Source: M55B127 sp034521955
GTDB taxonomy: Bacteria; Bacillota; Halanaerobiia; Halanaerobiales; M55B127
DNA: 64,000 bases
Direction of reading: 5' to 3'
Assembly: GCA_034521955.1 (NCBI GenBank)
Contig: JAXHLT010000003.1
Coordinates: 682,001 to 746,000 of the forward strand
Shown: piece by piece, positions 18,955-27,182 of the stretch
How positions within the stretch are numbered: position 1 is the stretch's first letter
Layout: each line of letters opens with the position of its first letter
Notes under the pieces: model-generated
What the model was told of the DNA's origin: nothing
Seen by the model: the letters and a program-made list of their open reading frames with translations, nothing else
Database searches by the model: none
Translations under genes and position numbers: made by a program

Positions 18955-20094
18955 TTAATGTATAAAGCCTTCTTTCTTAAGTATCTCTTTTGATTTTTCG
19001 AGATCTTCTTCTGCAACTAATATAACAGGACCAGTACAACCCATACCTGATTCAGCATAAATATCTTCTTTCCATAGAGACTGTTGTGCAGCTTCTATCT
19101 CTAGAATATCTATACCCGCAATTTCTTCTCCTGTTACTTTCTTATCAGGCTGTTTTACTTTCTCAACTTCTTGAGTTTGCCCTTTATTTTTTAATTCTTC
19201 AATAATGTCTTCAAGTCCTGCCTTTTTTGCTTTTTTCATTTCTGATTTTGCAAGTTCAAGTAGGTTTCCACGGCTAACCTCTGCCATATACTTAATAGCA
19301 TTTGCAATTACTGGAGCACCAGAAGCCCTTGATATTATACCTACTAACTGGTCATACTTGGCACTTACACCAGGACCATATCCATATCCTTTTGCTTCAT
19401 AAGTTCCTCCGGTTGTATAAGCTGAAAAGATCTTCATTAACATATTACCTGTTAAAGTATCTGTTACCATTACATCAGGTACACCCATTAAGAGGTCATT
19501 ACCGCGCATAACTACTCCACCATCAGATCTGACAGAAGTAGCAAACTCTATATCATAACCGTTATCTTTTAGTTCTCTTAATTTGTTTTCAACTAACCTT
19601 GCACCATCAACATTTAATATACCAACTTTAGGATTTTTAATTCCTAATGACTTTGCAGTTGCTATACCGTAAACAGCATTTTTAAGCATTGAAGCTACAC
19701 GGTCCGTATCACTGGATCCGGTCGTTGTTGCAATTAACATCTCTTTACCTCTACCCGGTGTGATAACACGACCTACAGTTGCTACTCCAAGTGGAAAGTT
19801 ATAGTGTAAGGTTACAGAAGCATCTATTTCATTATCTTTTAACATTTGGTCCATAGCACTGTGAGCATCAGCTAAACAAGAACACTTATCTCCATCACAG
19901 CCGATCATTTCAACTGCGAGATCACTGTTGTTTTTTTCAGCTATCTCAGCTGCTTTTTGTAACTCTTTAGGACCATGTTCACTATCTAATAATGTTAGAC
20001 CAATTTTCTTTTTATTTCCAAACTGCCCAGTTTCAATTGCATCAGCCAGCTCATTAAAAATATTAGCTACCTTTTCTTTTGTTTTATCTGCCAT
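18955..20094 (-). CDS. grdD: Glycine/betaine reductase component C, subunit GrdD
   Basis: Component C takes the carboxymethyl group from the selenoprotein GrdA and releases acetyl phosphate. GrdD, 379 residues, resembles the PlsX/phosphotransacetylase-type fold: GLTLLDSEHGPKELQKAA, LATTTGSSDTDRVA-like segment and VMVTDTLTGNMLMKIFSAYTTGG. The ATG at 20094 is chosen because GAGGTG lies six bases before it; the GTG three codons earlier is part of that ribosome site. It is ten bases after grdC and abuts the next gene, so the four genes are tightly coupled. Confidence 0.95.
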   Translation of the reverse strand: MADKTKEKVANIFNELADAIETGQFGNKKKIGLTLLDSEHGPKELQKAAEIAEKNNSDLAVEMIGCDGDKCSCLADAHSAMDQMLKDNEIDASVTLHYNFPLGVATVGRVITPGRGKEMLIATTTGSSDTDRVASMLKNAVYGIATAKSLGIKNPKVGILNVDGARLVENKLRELKDNGYDIEFATSVRSDGGVVMRGNDLLMGVPDVMVTDTLTGNMLMKIFSAYTTGGTYEAKGYGYGPGVSAKYDQLVGIISRASGAPVIANAIKYMAEVSRGNLLELAKSEMKKAKKAGLEDIIEELKNKGQTQEVEKVKQPDKKVTGEEIAGIDILEIEAAQQSLWKEDIYAESGMGCTGPVILVAEEDLEKSKEILKKEGFIH

Positions 20095-20104
20095 ATCATT
20101 CACC

Positions 20105-21646
20105 TCAATTAGATTCGCCGATAAGATTTTCAGACATTTTTCTCATAGCATCTGCAATCATATTTTTAATTTCTTGATCACTTACATTAGCATCTTCATC
20201 TTTTTTACCTGTATTTTCTTCTATTACAAAGGAAACTCCGTCAAATTGATTTGTCATTCTAGCTAAGAAAAGACTTCCTTTTCCTATAATCATTGCATTT
20301 TTAATCTGTTTATCTTTAATCATTTTTACTGCTGGTCCAACAAAAGGTACTCCTGAAGGTATATGACCTTGAGTTGGTGCAAAACCTGGCATACCATGTT
20401 GCTCAACAAAATCCATTAGTTCTTTACGCTCTAAGTCACCTCTTTTTACCCCTAAAGCAGCAATCATCTTATAGTTAGATTCTGGAACATTACCTGCTCC
20501 TGCAGGTTTTGTAATTTCAGGATTCTGCATTTCAACAGAATATTTATCAATTTCTTTAATACTGATATCATGTTCATCTAACGGATCTGTAACTAATGAA
20601 CTTATTACAGCCTGTGGTGATGATCCAGTACCAATTTTATGTCTTCCAACAATGTCAGTTCTAATTACAGGATTTTCTCCATCATTTTTAGAAATTAATA
20701 TTGCAAAACCACCTAATCCATCTTCTAGAATCGGCATGTCTTTTTTTACATGGTCTTTACCGTTCATACCTAGTTTTGCAGCTGAACCTCCTGCAACAAC
20801 AGCAACATTATCATAAACTCCTGATTTAACTAAAGCTGCAGCATTTACCATTGCATGTGCTGGTCCAGCACAGAAACTTCTTACATCAGAACCGGTGGCT
20901 TGTTGACAACCTGCAATTTCTCCGATTGCTTTTGCAAAGTTTCCTCCACCACGTTGGTTAATATCTCCACATGCTTCTTCAGAACATTCTAATATATAGT
21001 CTATTTCTGATAAATCTATATTATGTTTTTTTTCTAAGTTTTTCATAGCAAGTACAGCAGAAGCTTTAGCTATAAGATTTTCGGTAATTATATGTGCATT
21101 TAAATTAACATCAGTTTCATGTGCTTGTTTAACACAACCAACAAGTTCTCCATCCAAATAGAGTGGTTCTGCATGATTATCTAAAAGTTTTTCTAAGGTT
21201 TCTTTATCTTCACCTTCACCTAAATCAATCTCCATTTCTTTTAAGATCGGATGATTTTCAATAAGTTCCTTGCCTTTTTCTGTGAAATCCTTGCTTAACT
21301 TTACTAAATCAAATACATCAACATGTTTTAATAGGGTAATAAACTGATCTTCAGGCATCATTTCACCAAAATCACCAGATCTATTTGCTTCTAATAGATT
21401 TTCCTTACCATACCAAGGTTGTTTAATTTCTTTTAAGTCTTCGGGCAAGATGTTACCTATGTAAGCTTGATTTGGTCCATAACCAACAAATTCTTCAAAG
21501 TTTCTCAAGTAATTATCCATTTCTTTTAAATACGGATCATTAGGATCTTTACTTCTAGTAATACTTTGTGTTGTTCCACCTTGTTTTAATAAGTTTGGGG
21601 CATGTACAAGTATATAACTTGAACCTTTAATAACTGGATAACTCAA
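20105..21646 (-). CDS. grdC: Glycine/betaine reductase component C, subunit GrdC
   Basis: Thiolase/FabH-fold subunit of component C, 513 residues. It opens SYPVIKGSSYILVHAPNLL as other GrdC proteins do and carries cysteines in CSEEACGDINQRGGGNFAKA and DVRSFCAGPAHAMVNAAAL; the latter is the likely acyl-binding site. The start is the TTG at 21646, placed after GGAGGTGGAAATA; an in-frame ATG 15 bases upstream overlaps the ribosome site and would add residues not found at the family N-terminus. GrdC and GrdD serve both the glycine and betaine reductases encoded here. Confidence 0.95.
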   Translation of the reverse strand: MSYPVIKGSSYILVHAPNLLKQGGTTQSITRSKDPNDPYLKEMDNYLRNFEEFVGYGPNQAYIGNILPEDLKEIKQPWYGKENLLEANRSGDFGEMMPEDQFITLLKHVDVFDLVKLSKDFTEKGKELIENHPILKEMEIDLGEGEDKETLEKLLDNHAEPLYLDGELVGCVKQAHETDVNLNAHIITENLIAKASAVLAMKNLEKKHNIDLSEIDYILECSEEACGDINQRGGGNFAKAIGEIAGCQQATGSDVRSFCAGPAHAMVNAAALVKSGVYDNVAVVAGGSAAKLGMNGKDHVKKDMPILEDGLGGFAILISKNDGENPVIRTDIVGRHKIGTGSSPQAVISSLVTDPLDEHDISIKEIDKYSVEMQNPEITKPAGAGNVPESNYKMIAALGVKRGDLERKELMDFVEQHGMPGFAPTQGHIPSGVPFVGPAVKMIKDKQIKNAMIIGKGSLFLARMTNQFDGVSFVIEENTGKKDEDANVSDQEIKNMIADAMRKMSENLIGESN

Positions 21647-21671
21647 TATTTCCACCTCCATAAATTTTTAA

Positions 21672-21713
21672 AAAGAGCAGCTCTTCTCAACTAAGAGAAG
21701 AGCTTTGGCTCTT
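21672..21713 (-). terminator. Long stem-loop between trxA and grdC
   Basis: Minus-strand AGCTCTTCTC pairs with GAGAAGAGCT around TTAGTT. The stem is extended by outer AAGAGC and GCTCTT arms and followed by TTTTAAAA. It looks like a partial terminator or mRNA-stabilising hairpin that would set trxBA expression apart from grdCD-selAB. Confidence 0.65.
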
Positions 21714-21725
21714 ATGTTTTCTTTT

Positions 21726-22043
21726 TTATATTCTTTCTTTAATTGCTTTTTCAATATCTTCTACTTCTAAGTCATCTCCAGTTAAGTGTTCAGTTTTTTC
21801 TCCATCTTCATAAAAAACTATTGAAGGTAAACCTAGCACTTTTTGACCTATTGCTAAACGACGATTTCCCTTAATATTTAACTTAGCAAACTTAATTTTG
21901 TCACCATATTTTTCACTTAACTCTTCAACATCTGGCATAATATCTAAGCACAAGTCACAGCTGTCACTCCAAAAGTCAACTAAAACAGTTCCTTTGGAAT
22001 TTAATACTTCTTCTTCAAAGTTATCTTTACCTAATTCTAACAT
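21726..22043 (-). CDS. trxA: Thioredoxin of the glycine reductase system
   Basis: Cytosolic 105-residue thioredoxin. The active site reads DFWSDSCDLCLDIMPDV (about residues 23-39), so the redox pair is C-D-L-C rather than the common C-G-P-C. The cis-proline motif LGLPSIVFYEDG is intact. It passes electrons from TrxB to the selenoenzymes of the reductase complex. ATG start after AGGAGG. It lies between trxB and grdC. A close paralogue with the same active site sits in the glycine operon at 32 kb. Confidence 0.93.
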   Translation of the reverse strand: MLELGKDNFEEEVLNSKGTVLVDFWSDSCDLCLDIMPDVEELSEKYGDKIKFAKLNIKGNRRLAIGQKVLGLPSIVFYEDGEKTEHLTGDDLEVEDIEKAIKERI

Positions 22044-22072
22044 TTTTTTACCTCCTAATAATTTTTTCTAAA

Positions 22073-23278
22073 TTATATAATTTCTTGTAGTTCTTCTACT
22101 GAAGGATCTACAAGTTTTTCTTCAACTTCTCCATCAACAAGTTTGATCACTGTTGGTATTTCTTCAATATCATATCTATTAGAAATCAATCTATTTTTAT
22201 AAGTATCAATCTTAACAAACCTATAATCTTTATCTTCAAGTCCCATACCTTCAAGTTCACTGATCATATCCATACTATCCTGGTCAGTTACACTCCAAAA
22301 AGCAACAACTACTGGGTTATCAGACTTTAAGACATTATTTTGCCAGTAATCCTCTTCTTCAATGTAGCCTTGAGCCATTACAGCTGCAGTTGCACCATCA
22401 CCTGCTGCAGTTATTACCTGTCTTACAACCTTGTTTCTAACATCTCCAACTGCATAAACACCTGGTGCAGATGTTTCCATCTCATCATTTGCTTTTACAT
22501 AGCCATTTTCAGTCAGCTCAACTGTACCTTCAAGAAAGTCAGTGTTAGGAACTCTTCCTACAAAAAAGAATACTCCGTGACAGTCAATCTCGTGAGTTTC
22601 TCCCGTTTTAATATTTTTAGCAACGGCTTTTTCAACCATACCGTCACCTTTAATTTCCTCAACAACAGAGTTCCAAACAAAATCAATCTTGTCATTTTCC
22701 ATTGCTTTTTCCTGAAGAATCTTTTCAGCATCCATAACTCCTTCATCATGTATTACTATCATAGTCAACTTGTTAACAAACTTAGTTAAGTATATTGACT
22801 CTTCTACTGCAGAGTTTCCATTACCAATTACAACAACATCTAATTCTTCAAAGATATCTGCATCACAGGTTGCACAGTATGAAACTCCTTTACCTTTAAG
22901 TTCTTCTTCACCTTTAATACCTAATTTTCTAGGTTCTGCACCCATTGCTAAAACAACACTTTTAGTTTTATATTCTTCACCCTTTTTTGTAGTAACTATC
23001 TTTTCTAATCCATTAACTTCAAGATTAGTTACCTCTCCTCTTTTAAACTCTGTATTGAACTTTTCAGCATGTTTTCTGAAATTATCCATTAGTTCAGAGG
23101 CAGTAGTTTCCGGTACTCCCGGGTAGTTTTCCATATCATGATAAGTTGATGGTTGACCACCGGTTTTTCTCTTTGCTTCTAAAACCAATGTATTAAGGCG
23201 GGAACGGGAACCATAAATAGCTGCTGACATACCTGCTGGACCGCCTCCGATAATTATTAGATCATATGTATTGCTCAT
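22073..23278 (-). CDS. trxB: Thioredoxin reductase with degenerate thioredoxin-like tail
   Basis: FAD enzyme moving electrons from NAD(P)H to thioredoxin. Residues 1-310 are a normal TrxB: IIGGGPAGMSAAIYG, the redox CATC at about 135, VVIGNGNSAVEES and the FAD motif GVYAVGDVRNK. About 85 further residues form a thioredoxin-like domain (NPVVVAFWSVTDQDSM ... RYDIEEIPTVIKLVDG) in which the CxxC is replaced by VTDQ, so it cannot do disulfide exchange. It may be a docking domain. First gene of the trxBA-grdCD-selAB transcript. Confidence 0.93.
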   Translation of the reverse strand: MSNTYDLIIIGGGPAGMSAAIYGSRSRLNTLVLEAKRKTGGQPSTYHDMENYPGVPETTASELMDNFRKHAEKFNTEFKRGEVTNLEVNGLEKIVTTKKGEEYKTKSVVLAMGAEPRKLGIKGEEELKGKGVSYCATCDADIFEELDVVVIGNGNSAVEESIYLTKFVNKLTMIVIHDEGVMDAEKILQEKAMENDKIDFVWNSVVEEIKGDGMVEKAVAKNIKTGETHEIDCHGVFFFVGRVPNTDFLEGTVELTENGYVKANDEMETSAPGVYAVGDVRNKVVRQVITAAGDGATAAVMAQGYIEEEDYWQNNVLKSDNPVVVAFWSVTDQDSMDMISELEGMGLEDKDYRFVKIDTYKNRLISNRYDIEEIPTVIKLVDGEVEEKLVDPSVEELQEII

Positions 23279-23330
23279 TTGTTTTCCCCCTTATATATAG
23301 TAATATTATTCACAATCAGTATCCATTTAA

Positions 23331-23359
23331 ATTATATTAAACAAAGTTGACAAAGTCAA
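23331..23359 (-). promoter_or_regulatory. Promoter of the trxBA-grdCD-selAB operon with operator dyad
   Basis: TTGACT (23354-23359) and TATAAT (23331-23336) on the minus strand are exactly 17 bases apart. The dyad TTGACTTTGTCAA (23347-23359) covers the -35 box and also the -35 of the divergent plus-strand promoter. The stretch TTTGTCAACTTT recurs at the promoter of the glycine operon near 33.37 kb. Confidence 0.75.
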
Positions 23360-23375
23360 TAATTCTTGCAATTAT
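23347..23375 (+). promoter_or_regulatory. Divergent promoter of the TetR gene
   Basis: TTGACA (23347-23352) and AATTAT (23370-23375) are 17 bases apart on the plus strand, ahead of the TetR-family gene at 23445. The -35 box is one arm of the dyad shared with the opposite promoter, so a single bound repressor could shut both. Confidence 0.6.
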
Positions 23376-23444
23376 CTGACTTTTATTATATTCTTACTGT
23401 AGCAAACATGCTAATATTCATGAATCAGAAAGGATTGATATACT

Positions 23445-24116
23445 GTGATTGAAATTGACAGTAAGGATATAAAAAAGAAACGAATTTTAAAATATTTTAT
23501 ACAAGCTACCAAGGACATTATTGATGAAGATGGTATTGAAAAAGTAACAATTCGTAATTTAGCAAAAAAAGCAGGCTACAATAGTGCTACCATCTATAAT
23601 TACTTTGATAACTATAAACAGCTTATCTTTTTTGCATCACTAGATTTTTTAAGTGATTATACTAAAGCGATGCCTGATTACATAGCTGATGGTGAAGATG
23701 AAATAGAGCGTTTTATACTAATGTGGGAATGTTTTTGTAAATATTCTTTTGAAAAACCCAATATATATTATGCAATCTTCACCGATGAAATAGGTGATCA
23801 CCCAGAAACTTTAATGGAAAAATACTTTAAAATTTTCCCTGATAAACTCGGTAATCCACCTGAAAGACTATTACCTATGTTATTAGATCCCGACTTAACA
23901 AAAAGAGCTTCTATTGCTTCAAAACCTTTAATTGAACAAGGTTATTTAACAAAAGAAAAAGCCGAAGAAGTTGATAACATGATAACCTATATCTATCATG
24001 GGATGTTAACATTGATAATTAATAACAGAATTAACTATACGGTTGATCAAGCATTAGAAAAAATTACTAATCATATTACAACAATTGTTAACAATGCAAT
24101 AGATAATGAAAAATAA
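23445..24116 (+). CDS. TetR-family regulator, divergent to the trx-grd-sel operon
   Basis: A 223-residue regulator. The helix-turn-helix is VTIRNLAKKAGYNSATIYNYFDNYKQLI (about residues 32-59); the rest is the helical dimer and ligand-binding domain. GTG start preceded by AAAGGA. It is transcribed away from trxB and lies next to the betaine transporter gene, so it is the best candidate for controlling the reductase region. The palindrome between the two divergent promoters is the likely binding site. Target and effector (betaine, glycine or a selenium signal) are not shown by the sequence. Confidence 0.9.
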   Translation: MIEIDSKDIKKKRILKYFIQATKDIIDEDGIEKVTIRNLAKKAGYNSATIYNYFDNYKQLIFFASLDFLSDYTKAMPDYIADGEDEIERFILMWECFCKYSFEKPNIYYAIFTDEIGDHPETLMEKYFKIFPDKLGNPPERLLPMLLDPDLTKRASIASKPLIEQGYLTKEKAEEVDNMITYIYHGMLTLIINNRINYTVDQALEKITNHITTIVNNAIDNEK

Positions 24117-24126
24117 CAGTTAATAA

Positions 24127-24156
24127 CCCCGGCTAATTGAAGCCGGGATTATTTTT
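24127..24156 (+). terminator. Intrinsic terminator after the TetR gene
   Basis: CCCGGCT and AGCCGGG form a stem around AATTGA, followed by ATTATTTTTTT. It may also stop minus-strand transcripts after the BCCT gene, where the T tract is poorer. Confidence 0.85.
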
Positions 24157-24166
24157 TTATAATTAA

Positions 24167-25741
24167 TTATTCATTTACAGCCTCTGCTTCTTCTTCAATC
24201 TCATCCATTGAAAAATCAGCTATCTTATTAATATCTGCAACTCCTTCAACCTTTTGTTCAGCTTTTAGTGATTTTATCATTGCTGCCATAGCAAACAACA
24301 TTATAATTGCAAATGGAAATGCAGCAACAATTGATCCGGTCTGCAGCATGCCCAATCCTCCGGAAAGCATCAACGCTATCGCAAGACCTGACTGAATTAC
24401 TCCCCAGGTTATCTTTCTTTGTACAGTAGGATTTTGGTTACCCTTATCAGATAACATACCTAATACAAATGTAGCTGAATCTGCTGAAGTAATAAAGAAT
24501 GTTATCAGCAAAATTACAGCAATTATTGATATTAAACCACCAAATGGAAAGTTCTGCATTACAACAAAAAAGGCTGTTTCTGTTACAGCGATTGCTTCTT
24601 CTGCTACTTCCATTCCACTTTCCATGCCCATTGTTCCTAAAATAGAAAACCAAACAAAAGAAGCTAATGTTGGAGCAAATAATACTCCACCGATAAACTC
24701 TCTGATTGTACGACCTCTTGAAATTCTAGCAATAAAGGTCGCTACAAATGGAGCCCAAGCAATCCACCAAGCCCAGTAAAAAATTGTCCACCAACCATAC
24801 CAAGGATCTGAACTGATTTTAAAACTATCTCTTACAATACTACTCATATATATACCAAATGAGTTTGTAAAGTTATTAATTATTAGTATTGTTGGTCCAA
24901 CTATTAAACAAATTATCATTATTAAACCTGCAAGTGAAATATTTATATTTGATAAGTATTTAATTCCTTTATCAACACCGGTTATAGCTGAAATCATAAA
25001 TAGGATAGTTATTACTCCAATTACTATCAGTCTAACTAAATTGGTTTCAGGAATTCCAAATAAGAAGTTAAATCCACTTGTAACCTGTAAAGTAGCCATT
25101 CCTAAAGAAGTAGCAACACCAGCAACGGTAGCAAATATAGCTAAAACATCAACTGTTTTACCAATTGTTCCACGTGCTCTTGCTTCACCGATAAGTGGGA
25201 TAAACACACTACTTATCTGAGCTGGTTTATCATGTCTAAACTGCATATATGCTAAAGCTAAAGCTAAAACTCCATAAGCTGCCCATGGATGTAATCCCCA
25301 GTGGAAAAATGAAGTCTTTAAGGCAAAGTCTGCTGCTTCAGCAGTTCCACCTGCCATATTTAAGGGATTAACATAATGATTTAGAGGTTCTGCAATACCC
25401 CAGAAAACCAAGCCTACACCCATTCCAGCACTAAATAACATAGCAAACCAGGAAATTGTGCTAAATTCAGGTTTTTCATCTGGTTTACCTAATTTTATTT
25501 TCCCATGTTTGCTTAAAGCAACCCAGACACAAAAGATTACAAACAAAGTCATCGTAATTAGATAAAACCAACCGAAGTTACCGGTCAGATAATTAAAAAG
25601 ACTGTTAGCAACATTACTGAAATTATCCGGCATTAAAATACCCCAGATAACTATAGCAAAAACAATAATTAAAGAAATATAAAATACTTCTTTTCCTCGT
25701 TCTTTAATAATATTTCCATTCTTATCTTTACGCGTTTCCAT
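24167..25741 (-). CDS. BCCT-family glycine betaine transporter
   Basis: Sodium- or proton-coupled betaine/choline/carnitine transporter of the inner membrane, 524 residues and 12 predicted helices. The family signatures GVGLVFWGIAEPLNHYV, SFFHWGLHPWAAYG and the tryptophan-rich box FYWAWWIAWAPFVATF with the following ISRGRTIREFI are all there. It ends the grdA-grdI-grdH operon, so here it more likely feeds betaine to the reductase as an electron acceptor than acts only in osmoprotection. A stem-loop lies between it and grdH. Confidence 0.95.
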   Translation of the reverse strand: METRKDKNGNIIKERGKEVFYISLIIVFAIVIWGILMPDNFSNVANSLFNYLTGNFGWFYLITMTLFVIFCVWVALSKHGKIKLGKPDEKPEFSTISWFAMLFSAGMGVGLVFWGIAEPLNHYVNPLNMAGGTAEAADFALKTSFFHWGLHPWAAYGVLALALAYMQFRHDKPAQISSVFIPLIGEARARGTIGKTVDVLAIFATVAGVATSLGMATLQVTSGFNFLFGIPETNLVRLIVIGVITILFMISAITGVDKGIKYLSNINISLAGLIMIICLIVGPTILIINNFTNSFGIYMSSIVRDSFKISSDPWYGWWTIFYWAWWIAWAPFVATFIARISRGRTIREFIGGVLFAPTLASFVWFSILGTMGMESGMEVAEEAIAVTETAFFVVMQNFPFGGLISIIAVILLITFFITSADSATFVLGMLSDKGNQNPTVQRKITWGVIQSGLAIALMLSGGLGMLQTGSIVAAFPFAIIMLFAMAAMIKSLKAEQKVEGVADINKIADFSMDEIEEEAEAVNE

Positions 25742-25803
25742 TCAGTTCACCCTTTATGTAGTTATTTTTTTGAACATATACTAATTATCTAGAAATCAAA
25801 ATG

Positions 25804-25835
25804 TCCTCACCTCTCCTGTTACAGAGAGATGAGGA
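25804..25835 (-). promoter_or_regulatory. Twelve-pair stem-loop between grdH and the BCCT gene
   Basis: Minus-strand TCCTCATCTCTC pairs with GAGAGGTGAGGA (one wobble) around TGTAACAG. The following bases are not a run of T, so it is more likely an mRNA-processing or stabilising structure than a strong terminator. Confidence 0.5.
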
Positions 25836-25843
25836 AATAATAT

Positions 25844-27163
25844 CTAGATTTCCACATCAAAAACAGTCTGTTCTTTAATATCAGTAGTAAGTGCATCTAA
25901 AGCTACACCTACACGATGATAACGTAACTTCCACTGCTCTTCTTCACTTGTAGAAGGATCGCCTAGTGGATAGGGTATAGAAATTGTAGGTACCATTCTG
26001 TTTGCCCCAACGGTTTTTGCTACGGGTATTAAATTAGCCATCTGTACTATAGGAATACCTGCTCTTTCAATTTCTTTTACTATCGTTGCACCGCAACGTG
26101 TACAGGTTCCTCAAGTAGATGTTAATATAACTGCTTGTACATTATTTTCTAATAATTCTTGTGTGATTTCTTTACCCATTCTAGCAGCTTCATCTTGGCT
26201 AGTTCCAGTTCCAACTGTAGAATAAAAGTACTCATATAGACTTCCAATCTTGCCTTCCTGTTCATATTTACGCATAGCATCAACTGGTACAACCCTATTT
26301 GGATCTGTATCTGCTGCTTTTGGATCATAACCAGCATGGATTGTTTTAAAAGATTCTTCTCTTCTGTTTTTTAATTTATCTACATCTGCAATATAGTACT
26401 TACCCCATCTGGTAGCAGATGCTGATTGAATTTTATCAGGATTATCTATTGGCACTATACCACCAGAAGTTACTAAAGCAATAGTAGCTTTAGATAAATC
26501 CTTTATAGGATCAGCAATATCAACAGTATCCATTTCAGGAATAGGAAGTTCACTTACAAATTCTTCACCATTTATCTTTTTAAGCAACATATCTATTGCA
26601 CGTTCATAAGCTGGAGTCTCATCTTCTAAGAAATACTGGTGTCTAATACCTCTTTTAAAAAAACCTTCTTTTTCTGCAGATAGAAGTTTTTCACCAGAAA
26701 GAATCTTATTACCAAACTCAACCATTTTTGTTACATCATCTCTCATTTTGGCTGCACTTTTCCCACCAGGGAAAATATAGATATCTTTTTTATACATCTC
26801 AACCCCAGGATTTTCTACATTCATTGAAGAAATCACTGGAACATCAAATTCTTCTTTAACAGCTTTACCTATTGCACCACAGGCATTACCGTATCTACCT
26901 GCTTGAAAAGCTGGACCAGCAAAAAAGATATCAAATTCTTTATCTTCTAAAAAGCCTAATATTCTATCAATAGCTTCTTCTTCATTTGAACCCATGAAGT
27001 TATCTCCACAGATAATAGTGTGAGTCACTTCTCCATCTAATAATTGATCATATAGCATGGCAGCTCCAACCTTTTCATCCCTTATTTCAGGTTCATGATC
27101 GGCTACTTCTTCACCACCAATTTGACCGAAAAATTGATTTAAATAAACAATAGCTTTTGTCAT
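25844..27163 (-). CDS. grdH: Betaine reductase component B selenoprotein GrdH
   Basis: Substrate-specific selenoprotein subunit of betaine reductase, 439 residues. It opens TKAIVYLNQFFGQIGGEE, and an in-frame TGA at 26111-26113 (codon 351) in the context TST-Sec-GTCTRCGAT is read as selenocysteine. The protein then continues 88 residues to VFDVEI. A SECIS-like hairpin follows the UGA. The ATG at 27163 has GGGAGGTG upstream; the GTG three codons before overlaps it. It is called GrdH rather than GrdB because it sits between grdI and the betaine transporter. Substrate assignment is inference from context. Confidence 0.93.
26084..26098 (-). promoter_or_regulatory. Candidate bSECIS hairpin in grdH
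   Basis: Starting 12 bases after the UGA, CGTTGC pairs with GCAACG around the triloop GGT. SelB binds hairpins with G and U in the apical loop at about this distance. The same 15 bases occur at the same place in grdB. Confidence 0.6.
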
Positions 27164-27182
27164 CTGTTTCACCTCCCGTAAG

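Noticed and set aside
22340..23126. Plus-strand reading frames opposite trxB
   Set aside because: Low-complexity translations, no ribosome site, and fully antisense to a clear TrxB gene.
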